A DNA stretch of 13,187 nucleotides from JAAZNV01 sp049297375 (GTDB lineage Bacteria > Patescibacteriota > WWE3 > UBA101185 > UBA10185), in NCBI GenBank assembly GCA_049297375.1, contig JBAQUF010000091.1, positions 1 through 13,187 on the forward strand, in the 5' to 3' direction. Under the pieces are notes generated by a model that was not told the origin of the DNA, searched no databases, and worked only from the letters and a program-made list of their open reading frames with translations. A program made the translations under genes and the position numbers. Shown piece after piece: positions 1 through 7,970 of this stretch; the first letter of the stretch is position 1; every line of letters starts with the position of its first letter.

Positions 1-1
1 A

Positions 2-259
2 GGGATATTTCACATAACTTCGACTAACCCAACTTCACATTACGATTTTGCTAAATACATCCTTGAAAAAACTGGGAGAGACATAAGTAGGGTTAAAACT
101 GCCTTAATGTCGGAGTTCATTAAGACGTCTAAAACTCCTAGAGCTGTATACTCAGCCCTCAGAAATGACATTACACAAGAAATCCTGAGCATTAAGCTCA
201 AAACATGGCAGGAAGGCGCAAACTCTTTTTTAGATCAGCTAGAACACCATAAGCAGTAA
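2..259 (+). CDS. rmlD: RmlD-type dTDP-4-dehydrorhamnose reductase, C-terminal part
   Basis: An open frame entering from the left edge gives 85 residues and ends at TAA 257-259. It resembles the substrate-binding end of RmlD-family extended short-chain dehydrogenases: a GIFHITSTNPTSHYDFAKYI segment (family pattern G-x-[YF]-H-h-x-s, then s-x-Y-[DE]-F-A), then the SEF...K-T-PRAVYSALRND block, which matches the usual RP-x-x-S-x-L-x-N-x-K region, and a final TWQEGANSFLDQL like the family's W-x-x-[AG]-L-x-x-x-L end. RmlD makes the last step of dTDP-L-rhamnose synthesis, reducing dTDP-4-keto-L-rhamnose with NAD(P)H in the cytoplasm. The Rossmann domain and the catalytic Tyr-x-x-x-Lys lie outside the window, so a related epimerase/reductase cannot be excluded. 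It is 20 bp upstream of the flippase on the same strand, consistent with one transcript. Confidence 0.72.
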   Translation, partial: GIFHITSTNPTSHYDFAKYILEKTGRDISRVKTALMSEFIKTSKTPRAVYSALRNDITQEILSIKLKTWQEGANSFLDQLEHHKQ

Positions 260-279
260 ATTCTGCTAACATATACATA

Positions 280-1500
280 ATGAGCAAATCCATCCAAAAA
301 ATAATGTTTGTAGGCATTGGAAATATATTCAATGCCGTACTTGGGTTTGCCTTCATATCAGCAACAGCAAAGACATTGGACTTGGACTCATTTGGAAAAT
401 ATGCTCTCCTGGCAACCCTTCTTGTAGCTATATCAAAATTAATAGATTTTGGTACAAACTCTGTATATGTAGCTAAGTCAATATCAACAGAAAACAAATC
501 TCTCTTAAACACATTTTACACATTAAAGATAATCCTTCTTTTAGTATCAATCCCAGTATCTGTGATAACCCTTCTTTTATTTAAACTAAATAGCTTTCAA
601 ATACTTCTCTACTTTGTTCTAGGACTTATTGCTTATTCAATAAATTACACACTTAACCCAATTTTTCAAAAAGAAGAGAAGTTCTTTTATTTCATTCTTC
701 TAAATACCCTTCCAGCATTAATAAAAGGAACATTTGCTATTCTAATATTTACTAGATTAGTTAGCTTAGACTTAACTCAAGCATTTGAGGTATTCTCATT
801 ATCCCTTCTTTCAAGTGCTTTTATGGTGCTTTTCCTTCCAAAAGAATACAAACAATTTAAATTTAAAATATCACAAACATTAAACTTGATAAAAGAATCA
901 TATCCAGCAGGCATATCTCAACTAATTTATGAAGGATGGCCATCAATAGCCAACTCAATTGCTAAAATAGCAAAGGATTTTTCTAATGTTGGAATATTTT
1001 CAATAGCAGAGAAGATAACAAACATTTTAACTTTAGCATCGGTATCCGTATTTACTGTTCTTCTACCTAAGAATGCTTATAGAAAAAAACAAAAGCTAGG
1101 ATATGATTTTAAAGAAATAATAATTATATCTATTTTAATAATAGCAACTGCATTCTTTGGAATATTTGCATCAGAAATATTTATAACAAGATTCATGGGA
1201 GATAAATTCTCAGAATCGATTCCTCTTCTAGGTCTTTTAATATTTGCTTCCGCATTTACATCAATTCATACATTTATGGAACACTACTTTTTTATAGAAG
1301 AAAAAATAAAATACATCATGTATATAAACTTAGGAAAACTTGGTGTATTCTTAATTCTTTCAGCAATACTTACCCCAATTCTTTCTCTTCAAGGATTAGC
1401 AATTTCCAACTTAGTTGCAGCTTTATCAGCTTTATCATCAACAGCAATAATTATATGGAAAAATCAAAAGAAGAAGATTAATGATACCTTAACAATTTAA
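280..1500 (+). CDS. Wzx-like polysaccharide flippase (MOP superfamily)
   Basis: This 406-residue, very hydrophobic protein has about 12 predicted membrane helices (roughly residues 8-30, 39-60, 82-101, 106-124, 134-156, 165-185, 208-228, 246-262, 278-298, 315-335, 346-368 and 371-393). The N-terminal pattern (G-x-x-N near 12-15, then FGKYALLATLLVAISKLIDF at 38-57) is typical of polysaccharide biosynthesis/flippase proteins. These move undecaprenyl-pyrophosphate-linked glycans across the cytoplasmic membrane. The length fits the family (about 400-480), and the tail is lysine-rich (395-399), as expected for a cytoplasmic end. The start is the first ATG after the RmlD stop. No Shine-Dalgarno site is visible, and M9 at 304 is an alternative. 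The stop overlaps the stop of the opposite-strand ligase fusion by 4 bp. The substrate cannot be read from sequence. Confidence 0.88.
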   Translation: MSKSIQKIMFVGIGNIFNAVLGFAFISATAKTLDLDSFGKYALLATLLVAISKLIDFGTNSVYVAKSISTENKSLLNTFYTLKIILLLVSIPVSVITLLLFKLNSFQILLYFVLGLIAYSINYTLNPIFQKEEKFFYFILLNTLPALIKGTFAILIFTRLVSLDLTQAFEVFSLSLLSSAFMVLFLPKEYKQFKFKISQTLNLIKESYPAGISQLIYEGWPSIANSIAKIAKDFSNVGIFSIAEKITNILTLASVSVFTVLLPKNAYRKKQKLGYDFKEIIIISILIIATAFFGIFASEIFITRFMGDKFSESIPLLGLLIFASAFTSIHTFMEHYFFIEEKIKYIMYINLGKLGVFLILSAILTPILSLQGLAISNLVAALSALSSTAIIIWKNQKKKINDTLTI

Positions 1501-4352
1501 TTTGACTTTGATACTTTAGGAAGCTCAAACACTCCTACCTTAGGAGGCATGTACCACAAAACCCAATCTCCATCTTCTGCAACAATTTTTGATGGTACAG
1601 AATACCCTGCTACATACACAGAGTATCTTCCTTTTTTCGTAACTAAAATTAAAGGTTCATTATCAGAAACAACAGGGACTCTTTCAGACTTATCTGCTCT
1701 AAAATCAACAATTTTATAAGGACTTTTAAGGTAGAAAAGGGGTGTTGGCTCCTCCATTCTTGACATATAAACAGTATAGTTAGCACCAAAATAGTCGCTT
1801 TCCATTTCTAAAAGATTTGCTTTGGAACCATTTAAGTCATCTGTGTAAACAAGACCTCTATTTAAAAATAAATAAAATAAAGAAAAAACTACAAGAAGAT
1901 ACATAGCTAAGAACTTAAATATTTTACTATTAAACAACCTGACTTTACCCATAACAAAGTTAAGTACTCTTTCAATAAAATATCCTACAAGAATACAAAG
2001 TGACGGATAAATTGGAATAATATACCAAGTAAGCTTTGACTTAGCTAAAGAAAAGAAGAAAAAGATACTAAGTGCCCATATGGATAAGAAAGTAAATCTC
2101 TTATCTTTCTTTAAAGCTAAATACAAACCAAGAGGAAAAGCTCCAAGAAGTGCTACAAACCAAGTTCTCATACTAACTTTAAGAACAATAATATACCAAA
2201 AGAATGGATTACCTTTATCTTCTATTGCCATAGTTGCCCTATCCCAAACATGATAAACAAAGTATTTATTAACAAACTCCCGGCCAAACATTTTATACAT
2301 AGTAATATGCCAAGGGACTGCAACTAAGACACTTGATCCAAATAGAAGTAAGTAATTTAAAACTAATCTTTTATTTATCTTTTGCTTCTGAAATACAAAA
2401 AGACAAATCTCATATAATCCAATTATTAAAAGAGGAAGAAGACCAACAAATCCTTTTGTCATAGCAGCTAAACCTACAGAAAGCCCTGACAAGATCCATG
2501 TAACCCTTTTATCTTTTGTTTTAGCACACCAGTAGCAATACAAGGCTAATGTAATAAAGAAAGTTGTAGTAACATCAAGCATAGAAGCCCTTGAATAGTA
2601 CAAGAAGTGAACTGTAGTTAAGATAGATAAGGAAGATATAAAAGCAACAGTTTTATTAAATAATTTATTTGCAAAGACAAACACTAAAATTACGGTTAAA
2701 AATCCAAATATTGCACTTGGAAGTCTAGCTGCAAGAGACGTAAATCCTAGTACATTCATAAATCCTGATGCCATCCACATATAAAGAGGGGGCTTTTCAA
2801 ACCATCCTTTAATTAAGCTATCCCAGTGAAGAACAAGGTATTGATTATTCTCAACCATGTTCTTTGCAACTTTTGCGTATATTGCTTCATCCCAAGGAAT
2901 CAAGTGATTTACACCAAGCCTAAAAAATATTAGAAAGAAAGCTAATAAGGATATTGTTGCTAAAAGAAACCTTGATTTTCCAAAGAAGAAACTAATTATC
3001 TTTTTTAAATAATCCTTACCAATATGTCCAACAGACCATATAAGATAGATGAAAGACACAATCCAAAAAAACTCGGAGTTATAGGAGTAAAATATTCCAG
3101 CTATGTACCATCCAACAAATACAGATGCCATAGCAGATCCAAGGAGTGATACACTCTTGTCCCCACTGCTGAAAAATACATATAAAGGAGCAAGCAGTAA
3201 TAAGAGGGCTAATACAACAAACACAGAAGTCCCTACCATTCCAGTTTCTGATAAAGCTTCTCCCCAAATAGTATGAGCAGGAACTCTGGTATTTAAAGCT
3301 GCAGGATCTCTGCTAAAAAGAGTTGGAGCAATTTCAGTTTTACTAAAATGCTCAAAGAAAGACCCATAACCACCACCCAGTACAGGATAATCTTCAAATA
3401 TTTGGTAAGCTCCTGTTAAAAGCATAAAATGGGAGTCAAAAGAGTCTATTCTGTAATGGAAAGCATCTTTTATCTTTTGCCTAAAAGGGCTCTTTTTATC
3501 ACTATACTCAATAAGCATTGGTGTAGACACCAAAACAATAGCTATAATCACATAAACTATTCCTTTAAAACCAAACTTCTTTAAAAAAAGAAGTGTAACA
3601 AAAGTAAGAAGAGCAAAACCTCCAAGCATCCACGCAGATCTAGAGTTTGTAAGCAGTAAAGAAGCAGAAATAGAACCAAACATTAAGATATTAAGCAACT
3701 TCTTCTTAATTCCCTTATCAGTAACGATAAACATCCCAAGAACAGGAAGAACGGCTGCAAGTAAAGCTCCATAATGATTTACATCCCAAAATAAACTCCC
3801 TACTCTTGGAACTTTTCCTGGAACAGGCCACATGGCTCCAATGACCTTCCCGGTTTTATAGTACAAAGCTAATTGAAGTAACCCAAACAAAGTTAAAACA
3901 AACGTTGTATATATATAAAATCTCACATACTTCAGTAGTTCTTGAGGAGTATCCTTAAAGGTTAAGTAAATATATATTCCTAAAGCTACAACTGTAGTAA
4001 AAAAGGCGTACAAAAGGATACTTGCTTGAAGATTTTTTGTATTAACTATTGAAATTCCTCTAACTAACCATAGTAAAACAAGAGTTAATATAAAAGGATC
4101 TTTAAGATAAGAAAAAAGCGGTTTTAAACTCTTTGTTTTTATTAAATAAAGATAAATTTGTGTTAATCCAGCACAAAACAAAGCAAGCATAAAGATCCTA
4201 GCTGGCATTAAGTCCCATTGATAGAAACTAAAAAGTTCCTTATGCATAAAAACGGATAAAACAATCAAGACATAAAGGGACAATTTAAAGTTTCTTAAAA
4301 TTAAAATATAAGAAAATATAAAGATAAATAGTATAACTCCAATTTCAAGCAT
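1497..4352 (-). CDS. Fused O-antigen ligase/polymerase and ArnT-like GT-C glycosyltransferase
   Basis: The 951 residues hold two membrane modules. Residues 1-445 look like a WaaL/Wzy_C O-antigen ligase or polymerase: about 12 helices, GSLFWDVNHYGALLA at 185-199, NSRSAW at 236-241 with Arg238, and a large outer loop (about 285-370) ending in AHTIWGEALSETGMVG (His360), which matches the ligase H-N/T-x-x-x-x-x-x-E-x-G-x-x-G pattern. Residues 460-951 look like an ArnT/PMT_2 (GT39/GT83-type) transferase: a helix at 461-479, the WDEAIYAK acidic motif (Asp488, Glu489), KPPLYMW at 520-526, RASMLD at 588-593, TKGFVGLLP at 632-640, KSKLTWYIIPIYP at 771-783, and a soluble outer tail from about 835. ArnT-like enzymes use polyprenyl-phosphate sugars on the outer face. 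Each module alone would have near-normal length. No Met or GTG/TTG start lies near the junction. The start is 2 bp after the stop of the upstream GT4 gene and lacks a clear ribosome site, which suggests coupled translation. Confidence 0.85.
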   Translation of the reverse strand: MLEIGVILFIFIFSYILILRNFKLSLYVLIVLSVFMHKELFSFYQWDLMPARIFMLALFCAGLTQIYLYLIKTKSLKPLFSYLKDPFILTLVLLWLVRGISIVNTKNLQASILLYAFFTTVVALGIYIYLTFKDTPQELLKYVRFYIYTTFVLTLFGLLQLALYYKTGKVIGAMWPVPGKVPRVGSLFWDVNHYGALLAAVLPVLGMFIVTDKGIKKKLLNILMFGSISASLLLTNSRSAWMLGGFALLTFVTLLFLKKFGFKGIVYVIIAIVLVSTPMLIEYSDKKSPFRQKIKDAFHYRIDSFDSHFMLLTGAYQIFEDYPVLGGGYGSFFEHFSKTEIAPTLFSRDPAALNTRVPAHTIWGEALSETGMVGTSVFVVLALLLLLAPLYVFFSSGDKSVSLLGSAMASVFVGWYIAGIFYSYNSEFFWIVSFIYLIWSVGHIGKDYLKKIISFFFGKSRFLLATISLLAFFLIFFRLGVNHLIPWDEAIYAKVAKNMVENNQYLVLHWDSLIKGWFEKPPLYMWMASGFMNVLGFTSLAARLPSAIFGFLTVILVFVFANKLFNKTVAFISSLSILTTVHFLYYSRASMLDVTTTFFITLALYCYWCAKTKDKRVTWILSGLSVGLAAMTKGFVGLLPLLIIGLYEICLFVFQKQKINKRLVLNYLLLFGSSVLVAVPWHITMYKMFGREFVNKYFVYHVWDRATMAIEDKGNPFFWYIIVLKVSMRTWFVALLGAFPLGLYLALKKDKRFTFLSIWALSIFFFFSLAKSKLTWYIIPIYPSLCILVGYFIERVLNFVMGKVRLFNSKIFKFLAMYLLVVFSLFYLFLNRGLVYTDDLNGSKANLLEMESDYFGANYTVYMSRMEEPTPLFYLKSPYKIVDFRADKSERVPVVSDNEPLILVTKKGRYSVYVAGYSVPSKIVAEDGDWVLWYMPPKVGVFELPKVSKSN

Positions 4353-4354
4353 AT

Positions 4355-5482
4355 TTATTTTTTAAGAACTTCATTATAAACCTCAAGAGTTTTCTTTGCT
4401 GCGTTTTTCCATGTGTATTCTTCCTTTATCTTAGCATCAACCGCGGGTCTTGGAGCATAATATTCTTTCTTAATAGCACTTTTAATGGATTCAATATCAT
4501 CTGGCTTACAAAATGATGCGTATCCCCCAAGATACTCCTTTGCTCTTAGTCCAGATGCCACAGAATTTGTGCCGCAGTACAAGGCCTCAAGACTAGTAAG
4601 GCCAGTTGTTTCAAACCAGCTTGCCGACACGCAAACTTTAGCAAAGTGGTAATAAGAAGGCATATCATTATAAGAAACTCCATTTACATGATGAATCCAT
4701 TTGTATTTACCAAAGTACCTCTTCATAAGGTTATTAAACTCAAAGTGCTTAACCAAGCTCATTTGTCCAATAAGAACAAGTTGAACATCTTTTTTTTCTT
4801 CTTCTCTAAATCTTCTTACTGCTTCAACTACACTTGATTGATTCTTTCTAGGTTCTATTCTTCCTACACATACAATATAATCTTCAAAACTAAATTTGTT
4901 TTCATATTTCTTTGGATCAATAAAAGCTTTTCCTACTCCATTTAAAACCTTATACCATTTAAAATCTGTATCAAAGGTTCTTTTTAAATCCTCAGCTTCT
5001 TTTACAGTTTGAACTAATATAACATCAGCCATACTTAAGGTTTTTCTTTGCATGTTTTTAAATCCAATGAGAATACTGTAAAAAGTTGGAACAACCATCC
5101 TTGGATTAAAAAATGATCTATAAACATTCTTAAAAGTATCCCTTTTAAACTGGTCTTTAAATAAAACCCTAGATAATCTTCTAAAATCAAAAACAAAAGT
5201 ATCATCAAACTTTTTTACTTCTTCAACATTATGATGGATGGGAGAAAGAACAAGAGGTTTCTTGTACTTTTTAACTTTTTTAGCATAGAGATAGGTTTCT
5301 GGAGTCCAATCAAGCTGAAAAATATGAATTAAATCATATTCCCAAGGTTTAAACTTCATATCAGTTCTAATATCCACCTCAACTCCAAGTTTTCTAAGTT
5401 CACTAGCAGTATTTTCAACTTGAATTCTATCTCCTCCTCTTGCTTCCATTAAACCTATTCTTCCTAGCATTAACACTTTCAT
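4355..5482 (-). CDS. GT4-family glycosyltransferase
   Basis: A 375-residue cytoplasmic GT-B enzyme. The N-terminal Rossmann half begins MKVLMLGRIG with a Gly-Gly loop (GGDR, 16-19) that in the family sits near the acceptor and donor phosphates. The C-terminal half starts around 200 and carries the donor-site motif GRIEPRKNQ (207-215) and an intact E-x7-E pair (Glu291 in SWFETTG, Glu299 in SLEAL), typical retaining GT4 features. It probably adds a sugar from a nucleotide sugar to a lipid-linked glycan; donor and acceptor cannot be told. The region 95-145 is basic and aromatic (FKDQFKRDTFKNVYRSFF), which could help peripheral membrane binding (inference). An AGG about 10 nt before the start lies inside the end of the upstream gene, 2 bp away, so the two are likely translated together. 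Confidence 0.88.
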   Translation of the reverse strand: MKVLMLGRIGLMEARGGDRIQVENTASELRKLGVEVDIRTDMKFKPWEYDLIHIFQLDWTPETYLYAKKVKKYKKPLVLSPIHHNVEEVKKFDDTFVFDFRRLSRVLFKDQFKRDTFKNVYRSFFNPRMVVPTFYSILIGFKNMQRKTLSMADVILVQTVKEAEDLKRTFDTDFKWYKVLNGVGKAFIDPKKYENKFSFEDYIVCVGRIEPRKNQSSVVEAVRRFREEEKKDVQLVLIGQMSLVKHFEFNNLMKRYFGKYKWIHHVNGVSYNDMPSYYHFAKVCVSASWFETTGLTSLEALYCGTNSVASGLRAKEYLGGYASFCKPDDIESIKSAIKKEYYAPRPAVDAKIKEEYTWKNAAKKTLEVYNEVLKK

Positions 5483-5484
5483 AC

Positions 5485-6657
5485 TTATTTACCTTTTCTT
5501 TCTTTATTTTGATTCTTTTCTAGTAACTTTTTATATAAATTTAAGTAATTACTTATAAATTTTTCCATAGAATATAAAGATTCAACTCTTAGTCTAGACT
5601 TATCTAATGCAGACTTTCCATCTTTACTTGTTATTTCATATTCGTCTATCATAGCCTTAGCTAATGAATTATCATCTCCAGATTCAAAATATCTTACACT
5701 ATCACCACCAACTTCTTTTAATACTTCAAGATCAGAGCATACTGTAGGAAGACCCATATATAAAGCTTCAAGAAGAACAATTCCAAATCCTTCTGCAAGA
5801 GATGAAAATACAAAAGCATCAAATGAAGAATAGTATTTTACCTTATCAATATCGTCAAAAGCACCTGTAATAATAACTTTTCCATCAAGATTAAGGTCTT
5901 GTGCTAGTTTCTTAAGAGATTCTTCCAGCTTTCCTCCACCAGCAATAAGAAGATAAAAGTCTCTTTGATGGAAAAGATCAGACTTTAAAAACTTACTAAA
6001 AGCCTTAATTAAAATATCTATACCCTTTTCTTCTGTAAGCCTTCCAACATTTCCAAACACAAAAGCTGTTTTTGGTATTCCATATTTATTTTTTATTTCT
6101 TCCTCATACTCTGATCTTTGATTAGGAGTGATATGAAACTTTAAAGTATCAAGACCGTTTGGAATAACAGTAAGCTTGGATTCTTTTATTCCTTCTTTTA
6201 TCTTTACTCTTTTTTTAGACTCAGTAAGAGCAATTTCAGAATCTGAGTATTTATTAACTAAAAAGCTATAGACTTTCTTATTTATTTTCTTTTTAAACTC
6301 AGGAATTTTCCATTCTGATATTGGAGTATGAGTATGAGTAATCAAAACTTTAACTTTTGCTTTGTTCCCTGCAAGGAGAGCATTTGAAGCTGCTTTTAAC
6401 TCATGAGCATGAACAATATCAATACAGTTTTTCTTAATGAAGACAGCCAGCTCGTTAATATATTTAAAATCAATATCTTTTGCTATCTTTTTATCATAGG
6501 TTTCTGCTCCCGACTCAGCATATAAATCACTCATTGCACCTTCTGGGCACCATACAAAAACTTCATGGCCGTTTTTAACCATTCCTTTGACAAGATCATA
6601 AACATGCCATTCCATGCCACCATATTTACTTGAGTTTAAAACATATAATATTTTCAT
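5485..6657 (-). CDS. GT4-family glycosyltransferase
   Basis: A 390-residue GT-B enzyme with clear GT4 signatures: the N-terminal KYGGMEWHV (11-19), HAHE (83-86), THTHTP (107-112), the linker IPNGLD (165-170) and the C-terminal-domain motif NVGRLTEEKGID (203-214). The E-x7-E pair is intact at Glu289 and Glu297 (LAEGFGIVLLEAL). These retaining transferases use nucleotide sugars in the cytoplasm, here most likely on a polyprenyl-linked glycan. The tail (KNQNKERKGK, 381-390) is strongly basic, and its codons also supply the ribosome site of the next gene. The ATG overlaps the stop of the upstream gene in an ATGA arrangement (6654-6657), a sign of coupled translation. Sugar specificity is not readable. 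Confidence 0.9.
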   Translation of the reverse strand: MKILYVLNSSKYGGMEWHVYDLVKGMVKNGHEVFVWCPEGAMSDLYAESGAETYDKKIAKDIDFKYINELAVFIKKNCIDIVHAHELKAASNALLAGNKAKVKVLITHTHTPISEWKIPEFKKKINKKVYSFLVNKYSDSEIALTESKKRVKIKEGIKESKLTVIPNGLDTLKFHITPNQRSEYEEEIKNKYGIPKTAFVFGNVGRLTEEKGIDILIKAFSKFLKSDLFHQRDFYLLIAGGGKLEESLKKLAQDLNLDGKVIITGAFDDIDKVKYYSSFDAFVFSSLAEGFGIVLLEALYMGLPTVCSDLEVLKEVGGDSVRYFESGDDNSLAKAMIDEYEITSKDGKSALDKSRLRVESLYSMEKFISNYLNLYKKLLEKNQNKERKGK

Positions 6658-7889
6658 TTTGATGTAGTTTTATTAATACTGTTACCACTACTACCAATAG
6701 AACCTTCTATTAAAGATAGCATTTTTAACACCTTGCCTTCCCATGTATTTTCTTTAGCAACAAGCTGTCTTTTCTTTATCCCTTCAATACTATCTTCTTC
6801 TAAAGCTCTTCTAATATTCTGTGAAAATTCATTTGGATTTCTAGAGATATAACAAACATCAGCAAATGGGGTGTAAGCTGGAAGATCTGTAACAACAACC
6901 GGCAGACCGGCAGCAAGATAATCCCAAAACTTCACAGGAAAACAACCAGCAACCGTATAGTCATTAAGCTGGTAAGGAATTATCATCTCATCAAAAAAGG
7001 CAATATATTTTGGAACATCTGCATATTCTTTTGTACCCAAAAGATAAATATTTTTGATATAAGACAAACCTAGCTCCTTTTTAGAGGTCGCTTTATCTTT
7101 TAGCGCCATTGGTCCAACAATTACAAATGAGTACGTTGGATAATCAAGAGCAACCTTCCTTATTAAGTTCCTATCAAACTTATACTCATCAACAGCTCCA
7201 GTAAAAGCAATTATTGGGTGTTTTATATCCTTTAAGTCTTCAGGAATATCAAATTTTTTGTCTTTTATACCAAAGTACCTTTCATAGTCCCCAACATTAG
7301 GTGCAAAGTATGTATTTGGATTGTGTTTTTTAAGCTTTTCAACAAGTCCGGGGGTTGTGGCAAATACAATGTTTGCACGAGATACTAAAAGTTTTTCTTG
7401 GTCAGCAACAAATTTTCTTTTTTCAGGGGTATTATACTTTGGAAAAGCTTCATAGTTATCTACACAGTCATAAACTAAGAAATCGTGCTTGATATTTTTT
7501 AAATAGTTTTCAAGGCCAGGTATTTCAACATGGTATACCCAAAGAATAGTTTTTTTATCTTTACTAAATATTTTTGAAGATATTTTATTTATATTTCTTG
7601 CATGTTTTAAAGATATAAACTTGGATAAAGAAAAACTTAAAGGAGAAAATACTTCTACACCTTCTTTTGTTTTCATTCTTTTAGTAAATATTCTAGATAA
7701 GGACCACTTTCCATTTAGCAAGTATTTAAAAAAGACTCTTCCAACTCTAATTGGAGGATCTACAAAAAGAACATTGTTCCCAAATTTAGGCATTCTACCC
7801 ATAACATGGCGTTTGTTTGTCCATAAGGGGAAATCCCAAAGTTGATTAGACAGGCAGATTATATTGTAGTTCTGCATCTTTTTAGACAT
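6654..7889 (-). CDS. Divergent GT-B glycosyltransferase (TuaH-like)
   Basis: A 411-residue protein with GT-B layout. The first half has WDFPLWTNKRHV (18-29), VDPP (43-46), YDCVDNYE (140-147) and APNVGDYERYF (196-206), patterns seen in TuaH-type and related bacterial surface-polymer transferases. The second half has FTGAVDEYKFD (229-239), VGP (258-260), LLGTKEYADVPKYI (283-296) and KFWDYLAAGLPVVVTDLP (320-337), the usual nucleotide-binding end. The normal E-x7-E pair is absent: the second position is Asp323 and the first is Gly315, so donor binding may differ from the two neighbouring GT4 enzymes. It is the first gene of a four-gene block (4-bp overlap downstream). The start is supported by an AGAAG element at 7899-7903, 9 nt upstream. 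Met5 is an alternative start. Confidence 0.8.
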   Translation of the reverse strand: MSKKMQNYNIICLSNQLWDFPLWTNKRHVMGRMPKFGNNVLFVDPPIRVGRVFFKYLLNGKWSLSRIFTKRMKTKEGVEVFSPLSFSLSKFISLKHARNINKISSKIFSKDKKTILWVYHVEIPGLENYLKNIKHDFLVYDCVDNYEAFPKYNTPEKRKFVADQEKLLVSRANIVFATTPGLVEKLKKHNPNTYFAPNVGDYERYFGIKDKKFDIPEDLKDIKHPIIAFTGAVDEYKFDRNLIRKVALDYPTYSFVIVGPMALKDKATSKKELGLSYIKNIYLLGTKEYADVPKYIAFFDEMIIPYQLNDYTVAGCFPVKFWDYLAAGLPVVVTDLPAYTPFADVCYISRNPNEFSQNIRRALEEDSIEGIKKRQLVAKENTWEGKVLKMLSLIEGSIGSSGNSINKTTSK

Positions 7890-7904
7890 AAACTATTTCT
7901 TCTA

Positions 7905-7910
7905 ATTATA
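7905..7910 (-). promoter_or_regulatory. Possible -10 element before the GT operon
   Basis: On the - strand this reads TATAAT, 15 nt upstream of the ATG at 7889. It lies in the 69-bp gap that precedes the tightly packed block 7889-1497, where a promoter would make sense. No good -35 box is found at 16-18 nt (the hexamer at the expected place reads AGGCAA), and the region is AT-rich, so a chance match is possible. Confidence 0.28.
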
Positions 7911-7928
7911 GAGTATATTAGGGAAAAT

Positions 7929-7970
7929 TGCCTGTTTTTGGCAGTTTAAATTGCAGATCTATGGCAGGCA
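7929..7970. repeat. Short inverted repeat between two glycosyltransferase genes
   Basis: TGCCTG (7929-7934) and CAGGCA (7965-7970) form a perfect 6-bp inverted repeat with a 30-nt loop. A smaller alternative hairpin, TGCC/GGCA, spans 7929-7943. Read on the - strand the stem is followed by ATTTT, so it could be a weak terminator for the 7959-9341 gene. The stem is short and the T-run poor. One arm overlaps the last codons of that gene. Confidence 0.3.

Noticed and set aside
198..512. Reverse-strand open frame of about 100 codons
   Set aside because: It overlaps the well-supported RmlD end and flippase start on the + strand and shows no family features.
1532..1546. CTCCTA-CCT-TAGGAG hairpin about 30 nt after the flippase stop, as a terminator
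   Set aside because: No T-run follows on either strand, and it lies within codons of the fusion protein's C-terminus.
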